In this document: positions 58,417-64,000 of the stretch, piece after piece
How positions within the stretch are numbered: position 1 is the first letter of the stretch
How the letters are laid out: every line of letters begins with the position of its first letter
Assembly: GCA_018064455.1 (NCBI GenBank)
Contig: JAGHVH010000015.1
Location: forward strand, 1 to 64,000
Length of the DNA stretch: 64,000 nt
Reading direction: 5' to 3'
DNA from: Candidatus Limimonas egerieequi
GTDB lineage: Bacteria; Bacillota; Clostridia; Oscillospirales; Acutalibacteraceae
The notes under the pieces: generated by a model
The model's input: only the letters and a program-made list of their open reading frames with translations
What the model was told of the DNA's origin: nothing
Databases searched by the model: none
Position numbers and translations under genes: made by a program

Positions 58417-58569
58417 TTACTTACTTTTAATTAGTGTTTCTAAATCCTCAATCTCCTTTGATAAATCCTCAAGTTTCCTGTCTAACTCGTGTGATAAAAA
58501 CCAAACCACTATATATAGACTGATTGATAACCCATCAGCAGTTGCTGATATAAAACCGTTTAAATCCAT
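58417..58569 (-). CDS. Small membrane protein
   Basis: 50 aa starting MDLNGFISATADGLSISLYI. One hydrophobic helix (about 13-27) then a coiled helix LDRKLEDLSKEIEDLETLIK. Leader AAAGGGGTTTTAT. Possibly a holin-like or exclusion factor; unsupported beyond topology. Confidence 0.62.
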   Translation of the reverse strand: MDLNGFISATADGLSISLYIVVWFLSHELDRKLEDLSKEIEDLETLIKSK

Positions 58570-58588
58570 ATAAAACCCCTTTCTTATA

Positions 58589-58789
58589 TTAAGCGCACGC
58601 CATACCAACGTGACCCGAACCCCACTTAACCGTAAGTGAAAGTCCACTTTTGTTTCCTGTAATAGTAACCCCGTCACATTTTGCAATGTATTTTCCCTTA
58701 TCAACGTCATTGATAAATTCTACTTTGTCTGAAATTCCAGCCTTATTCACAAAGCCGTAAATCTTACTTTGAAAATCAATAAAACTCAT
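58589..58789 (-). CDS. Hypothetical small beta-rich protein
   Basis: 66 aa, MSFIDFQSKIYGFVNKAGIS, ending KWGSGHVGMACA. Leader AAAGGGGTTTTTGATT. Probably a small barrel; unknown. Confidence 0.6.
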   Translation of the reverse strand: MSFIDFQSKIYGFVNKAGISDKVEFINDVDKGKYIAKCDGVTITGNKSGLSLTVKWGSGHVGMACA

Positions 58790-58806
58790 AATCAAAAACC
58801 CCTTTA

Positions 58807-58953
58807 TTAATCGTCAAAACCGAGAAACCAATCCTCAGTTTTCTTATCAAACCATTTTCTAAATTTCCAATTACTGTCGTACAATTTGCCAAACCAATAA
58901 TCGCTAACGGTTATGGCCAAAAACATAACGCATATAAAAATTAACATTTCCAT
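58807..58953 (-). CDS. Small membrane protein
   Basis: 48 aa, MEMLIFICVMFLAITVSDYW, one N-terminal membrane helix then a Trp/Lys-rich tail (WKFRKWFDKKTEDW). Leader AAAGGGGTTTTCGATT. Confidence 0.6.
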   Translation of the reverse strand: MEMLIFICVMFLAITVSDYWFGKLYDSNWKFRKWFDKKTEDWFLGFDD

Positions 58954-59132
58954 AATCGAAAACCCCTTTATAATTTAACTAGCAATATCACAGACTGTCG
59001 GGGAAAAATTATGAAAAACCCGACAGTTTCGCCCTTTATGCCATAGGGCTCATCAGTGTGAAAGGAGGTAAAAAATGAAAAACCCGACAAGGCAAGGGCA
59101 AAAACCCAGCCTTGCAGGTTCTAGAATTCCAA

Positions 59133-59879
59133 TTACTTATTCTTTGCCTTTTTGTAGTCGATTTCGTAAGACTTCTCGCAAACTATACGGTGGCAAATTT
59201 CCATCATATAAGAGCGCATATACTTGTGATTAGCACAAGTTACCGTTAATGCCTTGCGATTTTTCTTTGAGTATACACTCATAAGGAAATTAACATCGTG
59301 AGATGTTGCCTTATACTCATCTCCCACCATAGCCGACACGATAGACTGTACAGTCTTGAGTATCTGTGTCTTACTTGTAGGAGTTTTTCCAAGGTTAATC
59401 TCTTTCGCAAGTTCACTAATAGCGTAACTATCGTTAATTCCCGTTGGGTCAATACCTAAATCGATTGCCTTTTGAACGGTCATAAGGAAATTGAGTTTTT
59501 CCACCATATAATTCCAATTCTTGTCAACGCCTATTCCACCGTCAACAAACTTGTGGAGTTTGAGCAAATCAATTTGCTTATCGCAAGGTTCGATAACCCT
59601 TACAGGTATCTTTTCTTCGCCCTCTTTTGTATCCTTAATGCGAATTGTTGCAAAGGTGAGTTCCTTTACTGCCTCAAGCATTGGGTCATCTGCCTTAGCA
59701 AGTCTTTCAAAGCACTCTTTACGAACAACGGAAGTATACTCATTAACCACCTGTTCAAGTTCTTCATTAGTCTTAATTGCATCTTCAAATTTGCCGGTCT
59801 GGTACTGGTCATTATAAACCTTTACCAACTCTTCTGCCTTTTCGAGCATTTCGACTTTTGTCATTTTGCCTTCTGCCAT
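59133..59879 (-). CDS. Conserved helical protein
   Basis: 248 aa, almost entirely helical, with the central segment VDGGIGVDKNWNYMVEKLNF and a basic C terminus. Resembles conserved proteins of Lachnospiraceae mobile elements; no function known. Its leader has two tandem hairpins (59905-59965), and 58970-59110 downstream contains ACTGTCGGG/CCCGACAGT and GCAAGG/CCTTGC arms that may terminate it. Confidence 0.7.
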   Translation of the reverse strand: MAEGKMTKVEMLEKAEELVKVYNDQYQTGKFEDAIKTNEELEQVVNEYTSVVRKECFERLAKADDPMLEAVKELTFATIRIKDTKEGEEKIPVRVIEPCDKQIDLLKLHKFVDGGIGVDKNWNYMVEKLNFLMTVQKAIDLGIDPTGINDSYAISELAKEINLGKTPTSKTQILKTVQSIVSAMVGDEYKATSHDVNFLMSVYSKKNRKALTVTCANHKYMRSYMMEICHRIVCEKSYEIDYKKAKNK

Positions 59880-59904
59880 AATTACACGTCCTTCTTTAAG
59901 TTAA

Positions 59905-59965
59905 TATTTTTTTTGAGCATAATTGCTCATTAAAACCACCCGACTATTGCCGAGTGGCTTGTTAT
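59905..59965 (-). promoter_or_regulatory. Tandem leader hairpins of 59133
   Basis: Minus strand: CCACTCGGC/GTCGGGTGG followed by TTTT, then GAGCA-ATTA-TGCTC and a run of A. Could form an attenuator. No gene is visible from here to 60290; that stretch is AT-rich with several short direct repeats such as ACAAGTCTTT. Confidence 0.5.
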
Positions 59966-60289
59966 CAACAATTATGTTGTTATTCACATAGTCAGCTTGA
60001 TATTAACTTGTCTTAAATTGCTCTATCTCCCTTGGGAGCATCGATCTTAACACACGCGTCCTGGGACACTTGCATTGACAATTCTTTGACAAGTCTTTAC
60101 ACAAGTCTTTTTGCATAGCCATCAATTCCTCAAGCCGAGTTTAGTTATTTAGGCATAAGACTGTTAGGGTATTCACAAGTCCACTAACCACCGTTCACTT
60201 AAGCAGTGAATACTGTAATTTACTAGCGTCTAATAGACTAGGCACTAGCTGTTGACGTTGACCGCCGACACACCTATTCGGAAGGGGGG

Positions 60290-60720
60290 GGGCAAAACCG
60301 CCTACGGCGGTTCGCGCGCGTAGCGCGCTAATTACGCACGTACGTGCATATGCGTATATTACACACGTGCATATGCGTGCCCGCACAGGCGCGATGATTG
60401 TATAAATAAAATAAATACCTTTCGCGACGCGCATGCGTGCATAAGATAACAAATGCGCAGGCGCACACACGCAGGCGCAGGCGCACACACGCAGGCGCGC
60501 CTGCTCGCACGTATAATTCGCGTGAGCGCGTAAAAAACCGCACGCACGTGTGAGCGCAAAAACCATATACAAGACAAGATTACAAAAGATAATCATAAAC
60601 ATATTGATATTGATTATAAAATACCTTCGCGACGCGCGGGCACGCGCACGTGTACGCACACACACGCACCCGCGTATAAAAAAAAACACACGCACATACG
60701 TGTACGTGTATATATATAAA
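60290..60720. repeat. Alternating purine-pyrimidine GC-rich block, left
   Basis: About 430 nt dominated by CGCACAC, GCATGCG, ACGTACGTGC and CGCGCG-type steps. The sentences TATAAATAAAATAAATACC-TTCGCGACGCGC recur (60402, and a shorter form near 60620). Composition departs sharply from the AT-rich surroundings. Protein readings here are low-complexity (Arg/Cys/Ala) and not genes. Matches the right block at 61858-62260. Confidence 0.75.
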
Positions 60721-60730
60721 AGCGCAAAAT

Positions 60731-60758
60731 TTAAGGGCGGATTTCTCCGCCCCTTGTA
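60731..60758 (-). terminator. Terminator after sigma-like gene
   Basis: Minus strand: GGGGCGGA and TCCGCCC pair around GAAA and are followed by TTAAATTTT. Confidence 0.82.
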
Positions 60759-60767
60759 AATTATTTT

Positions 60768-61652
60768 TTATGCTTGATACAGTCCGTTCTGTTGCGCCTT
60801 TACTCTAATGCGCTTTATATATTTTTTAACGCTGTCTGTCGGTATGCCGAGGTATGTTGCTATTGCCTTGTAGCCATATCCCTTGATGCGCAATTTTAAT
60901 ATTTCATTTTCACGTGCGCTAAGTTTTAATTTAATTATCAATGCGTTGATGTCTTGCTCGTCTTGTTCGGTTACTGTCGCATAGGTGTTATTTTTGACCG
61001 CCCCGTCTAGTGTCGCATATATATTATTCGCGTGTAAACGGCGGTAAATTTGCTCAACGTTGCCTTCTTCATCTTCAAGTAACTCATCAAGATATAAATA
61101 TTTATTATTTATATTAGTGCTTTGATGTTGCTCGATTTCTCTACGCACCGCCAAAAAAATCTCGTGAAGTCCGCTTGTATCTTGATATTTCCAAGACGCG
61201 CTATTTTTTTCTCCTATTAACACACGTTTATCAAGAGTTTTAATCTTGTATTGCTCTAAAAGATTTTCGTGTCCCTCCGCCTCTAAATCAAGAATTTTTA
61301 ATATTGCAACTTGTAAGAGGTCGTAGCCGTTACTGTACGAAATGCACAATTTTTCGGTCGCTTTTTTGTCTAAATCGCCGTTGACCGTCTGTCTTAATTC
61401 ACCATCTTTCGTGTACTCTAATGCGTGCGCATCATCAAGAAGATATTTAATCTCGTGTGTGCGGTTAAAGTCCGCCCAAAACTGTCGGCGCATTTTTTCA
61501 ATCGCGAAATTGCCACTTGCACTATAAACTTTATTTAGCACACTGTTTACAATAGACGCGCCGAAATTTTCAAGATTTTCGGCAGTTTTGTCTTGTTCAT
61601 AATTTGTTAACATTTGCGCTACAAGTCCTACGTTGTTAATATTCTTGCTCAT
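60768..61652 (-). CDS. Sigma-factor-like regulator with C-terminal HTH
   Basis: 294 aa, ATG 61652 after AAAGGAGTAAAAATT. The C-terminal 65 residues (KLSARENEILKLRIKGYGYK ... IPTDSVKKYIKRI) form a sigma-70 region 4 / LuxR-type HTH. The N-terminal 200 residues are helical and not recognised. Could be a phage sigma factor or a replication regulator. It sits between two GC-rich repeat blocks, suggesting it acts on them. Confidence 0.78.
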   Translation of the reverse strand: MSKNINNVGLVAQMLTNYEQDKTAENLENFGASIVNSVLNKVYSASGNFAIEKMRRQFWADFNRTHEIKYLLDDAHALEYTKDGELRQTVNGDLDKKATEKLCISYSNGYDLLQVAILKILDLEAEGHENLLEQYKIKTLDKRVLIGEKNSASWKYQDTSGLHEIFLAVRREIEQHQSTNINNKYLYLDELLEDEEGNVEQIYRRLHANNIYATLDGAVKNNTYATVTEQDEQDINALIIKLKLSARENEILKLRIKGYGYKAIATYLGIPTDSVKKYIKRIRVKAQQNGLYQA

Positions 61653-61726
61653 AATTTTTACTCCTTTTGCATTTAAGCATATTATTTTATTGGCTTGTCG
61701 GTTTGGCAACCGCACCGCCTATATAT

Positions 61727-61755
61727 ATTATATAGCGAGGGGGGGCAAAAATCAA
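61727..61755 (-). promoter_or_regulatory. Sigma-70-type promoter of the sigma-like gene
   Basis: Minus-strand TTGATT (61755-61750) and TATAAT (61732-61727), 17-nt spacer containing a C-run, 75 nt before ATG 61652. Confidence 0.72.
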
Positions 61756-61857
61756 CACAAAAAAATAATTTCAGCATAATTTCAGCGTTTTGCACAAAAC
61801 TTTGTGCCGATTTTTTGTGCAAGTTGCTAATTGGCGGCTCATTAGAGTATTAAAAAT

Positions 61858-62260
61858 TAATCATAACGCGTATGTGTATGCGCACCCGCGCACACACACG
61901 CACCCGCGCACACACACGCACCCGCGCGTGTGCAGGCGTCTCGTGGTATAAATAAAATAAATACCATTTCGCGTACGCGTAATAGAACAATACGTACACG
62001 CAAATAATGCGCGCTATCTACACGCATACGCGTTAGATGCGCACAGGCGTGCGGACAGGTGCGTAGGCGGGCACGCTCACGGGCACGCACGCTTGCGCAT
62101 ACGCATACGCATACGTGTACACACGGGTGTACGCTCGTGCTCGTGTACACACAGGCACACGATAAAACGCCCGCACGTATGCCAAAAAGCAAAACAGAAC
62201 ATAACAGATAAGATTATAATAATACCTACACGCCCGCTCGGTAAAACGTGGACACGTACG
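61858..62260. repeat. Alternating purine-pyrimidine GC-rich block, right
   Basis: About 400 nt like the left block: tandem CGCACCCGCGCACACACACG units (61878-61925), TATAAATAAAATAAATACC at 61945, and CATACGCATACGCATACG near 62100. No gene here. 62261-62623 is AT-rich and empty apart from the integrase promoter. Confidence 0.75.
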
Positions 62261-62623
62261 CGAATTTAGAAAAAATAATTTATCTAGATGTGTAAGTGCG
62301 CCAAGTTTTATGCGCTCGTTGTGAAGTAATATGCTTTACACATACACGTCTTTTTTTCTCACTATAAGACATTGAGTTTTAATTATAGGGCTTGGTTCTA
62401 GTATTATAAGCATCTTTTATATATAATACATATATAGTTGCTTTCCATCCCACCCAGCATTTTTTATTTCACGTCTCCACTTAATCCACGAGCAAATTCA
62501 CTCAAAAGATCTTTGTAAAATTATTTCACATCCAGAGGTAAGTTTTATAAATGTTCCAGATAAAATGGATAATGTATAATAATTAGTTTTGTTAAATAAA
62601 TATAATCTTTTTTAATAAAAAGC

Positions 62624-62652
62624 TTGAATTAAAATAAATAATATGATATAAT
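62624..62652 (+). promoter_or_regulatory. Sigma-70-type promoter of the integrase
   Basis: TTGAAT (62624-62629) and TATAAT (62647-62652), 17-nt spacer, about 40 nt before the integrase ribosome site. Confidence 0.78.
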
Positions 62653-62691
62653 GGTCATGTTAAATAAATAAGTTACATACTATTTAAGGAG

Positions 62692-63510
62692 ATGTTTATC
62701 ATAGCTAAGAAGTCACACATTGAAGCTAACATCATAGACTTAGATCTCATTCACAAGGGTATAAATAAACGCAAGCTCAGTCCAGGTCTCATAGCTCCAG
62801 CCACTGAAGAGATAGTAGATGATATTGCACCTGATCATGCAGCTGATCCAATCAAGAGTATTGATGATATTAATATGATCTCAGAATATCTTATTGCAAA
62901 TGAGAGATATAGAGATAATATGTTATTCATTGTTGGCATCAATTTTGGATTAAGAGCATCAGATTTAAGGATGCTTCGTTTCTGTAATTTAATTAATGAG
63001 AACTGTACTTTTAAAGACAAGTTCCCAGTATATGAGAGAAAGACTAGGAATACCAGAAAGAGAAAGAAGAACAGGTACATTACTATTAATACAGCTGTAA
63101 TTGAAGCAGTGACTTTATATTTAGAGAACACACCTAACGTTAAACTTAGTGATTATATGTTTTCTTCTCTATCTAACAATGGTCTTAGAAATAATGAACC
63201 TTTAACAGTTAGATCTATTGATCGTATATTAAAGGGTATAGCTAATGATTTAGATTTGAATATACACATGAGCACACATACTTTAAGAAAGACTTTCTGT
63301 TACCATCAGATGTTGATGAGCAATAATGATACCAGAAAGTTACTTCTCTTACAGAAAATGCTCAATCATGCAAGTCCAGCTCAGACACTTGACTATATTG
63401 GCATTACTGAAGAGGAAATTGATGAAGCATATAAAGCTCTCAATTTGGGTAGTGATCATCATTATTTGGTAGATAGTGACATTATTGAGTTTGATACAGC
63501 TATTAGCTGA
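62692..63510 (+). CDS. Tyrosine recombinase / integrase
   Basis: Up to 272 aa. Catalytic residues of tyrosine recombinases are visible: Arg in GLRASDLRMLR, His-x-x-Arg in HTLRKTF, His in MLNHASPAQ and the Tyr in LDYIGI. The N-terminal arm-binding domain is short. AAGGAG directly abuts ATG 62692; the ATA at 62701 is at optimal distance and would give AKKSHIEAN as the N terminus, so an AUA start is possible. Integrates, excises or inverts DNA; a candidate core site lies 3' of it. Confidence 0.9.
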   Translation: MFIIAKKSHIEANIIDLDLIHKGINKRKLSPGLIAPATEEIVDDIAPDHAADPIKSIDDINMISEYLIANERYRDNMLFIVGINFGLRASDLRMLRFCNLINENCTFKDKFPVYERKTRNTRKRKKNRYITINTAVIEAVTLYLENTPNVKLSDYMFSSLSNNGLRNNEPLTVRSIDRILKGIANDLDLNIHMSTHTLRKTFCYHQMLMSNNDTRKLLLLQKMLNHASPAQTLDYIGITEEEIDEAYKALNLGSDHHYLVDSDIIEFDTAIS

Positions 63511-63628
63511 TTTGATGATGGCAGTAAGTAACATATCTACGTTGTTAGTGTGCTGAAGCTTGGAATGAATAGGAGCAGCCTGAACCGGGTTGGTTGGTGT
63601 ACGGAAGCGATAGCTTCCCCTACAGTAT

Positions 63629-63728
63629 GCAGAGATGGTTTTTCTCTTTAAGGACACACCCCTTCAGACACGTAGTTATGGGAAATAATTTTTATTTTAC
63701 TACCAACTTGGTAGTAAAACGGTAGTAA
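63629..63728 (+). repeat. 100-nt repeat module, copy 2 (possible recombinase site)
   Basis: Plus-strand partner of 50040-50139, gap-free. It contains TTTACTACC-AACTT-GGTAGTAAA, an inverted repeat with a short centre like a tyrosine-recombinase core, then a further GGTAGTAAAA. It lies 118 nt after the integrase stop. The rest of 63511-63802 has no gene. Confidence 0.72.
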
Positions 63729-63802
63729 AAGTATTTTTTACTAGTTTTCTATGAGAGGAATGAATTCTATATTTAATATTAATTGTATTGGTGGCGTATA
63801 TT

Positions 63803-64000
63803 ATGGTATATGTATGTGACGCCATTATGGGCACCGGTAAGACCCAATCCTCTATAACTTATTTGAACGAGCATAACAACCAAAAGTTTATATATATAAC
63901 TCCTTATTTGGAGGAGGCCAAACGCATAAAGACTGGGTGCCCCTCCTTGCAGTTCGTTGAGCCTAGCAATAGACTCAAGGAGTATGAGTTTAGGAAATCA
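63803..64000 (+). CDS. P-loop ATPase / helicase (N-terminal part)
   Basis: 66 codons open to the window edge, from ATG 63803 with GGTGG upstream. MVYVCDAIMGTGKTQSSITY has the Walker A GTGKT followed by a helix and YITPYLEEAKRI, the layout of phage SF2-type helicases or terminase-like ATPases. The rest lies outside the window. Confidence 0.78.
   Translation, partial: MVYVCDAIMGTGKTQSSITYLNEHNNQKFIYITPYLEEAKRIKTGCPSLQFVEPSNRLKEYEFRKS

Noticed and set aside
59077-59240. Plus-strand frame after AAAGGAGG at 59077
   Set aside because: Good ribosome site, but the frame soon runs antisense into 59133-59879 and resembles nothing; kept only as a possible terminator region.
60195-60695. 166-residue frame on the minus strand and shorter overlapping frames
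   Set aside because: Low-complexity Arg/Cys/Ala translation of an alternating-base DNA block, readable in several frames, with no ribosome site.
1-64000. Stop-codon reassignment (TAG or TGA)
   Set aside because: TAA, TAG and TGA all end genes at expected places and none occurs inside conserved domains.

Overview
The window looks like part of a large double-stranded DNA bacteriophage, or a closely related phage-plasmid, of an anaerobic low-GC Firmicute, probably a gut or rumen Clostridia host. The evidence is dense short genes in long co-directional runs on the minus strand, GGAGG-type ribosome binding sites, an endolysin/holin lysis cassette, a phage-type replication set (DnaE-like polymerase, primase, DnaB helicase, SSB, ERF recombinase, Cas4-like nuclease), seven conventional-looking tRNA genes plus two tRNA-like oddities, and an oxygen-sensitive class III ribonucleotide reductase. 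Genes use the standard code; TAA, TAG and TGA all act as stops.

Layout. 1-1.98 kb (+): the 3' end of a diversity-generating retroelement (DGR) target gene with its variable repeat, the template repeat, the DGR reverse transcriptase and a small partner gene. 2.0-10.4 kb (-): an SPFH membrane protein, RtcB RNA ligase and about 20 small accessory genes, many of them paralogous zinc ribbons. 10.5-12.9 kb (+): lysis cassette. 13.0-25.4 kb (-): small genes, dUTPase, a 3D-domain protein, two glycosyltransferases, a radical SAM enzyme, an FTR-like protein, a thymidylate-synthase-like enzyme, NrdG, a homing endonuclease, NrdD, NrdH, a ClpP-like protease and dNMP kinase. 25.5-33.7 kb (-): replication and recombination genes with a second HNH endonuclease. 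33.7-38.6 kb (-): tRNAs, long non-coding stretches, a phosphoesterase and an AAA ATPase. 38.6-49.1 kb (-): small genes, cysteine desulfurase, gp88-like protein, HAD phosphatase, tRNA-Ser, PnuC and NadR.

49.1-56 kb (-) is the most unusual part. A second, retron-like reverse transcriptase is flanked by five copies of an apparent non-coding RNA unit. Each unit is closed by its own private inverted repeat, and all share an identical 15-nt hairpin core. One unit lies upstream of the RT and four downstream. Directly upstream in the same orientation is a ubiquitin-system-like operon: an E1/ThiF-like protein, a JAMM peptidase, a coiled-coil protein, a ubiquitin-fold protein and a small conserved partner.

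56-59.9 kb (-) holds small, often acidic genes sharing a GGGG-TTTT leader. 60-62.3 kb holds a sigma-like regulator between two GC-rich blocks of alternating purine and pyrimidine. The window ends (+) with a tyrosine integrase, a 100-nt repeat module that also occurs inverted within the ncRNA array, and the start of a P-loop ATPase/helicase.

How it fits together: anaerobic nucleotide supply (NrdD/G/H with an FTR-like electron donor, dUTPase, TS-like, dNMP kinase) feeds a self-encoded replisome. RtcB, the tRNAs, NAD salvage and cysteine desulfurase support host takeover and repair. Two different RT systems and a ubiquitin-like locus are the accessory innovations. All functions are inferred from sequence alone.
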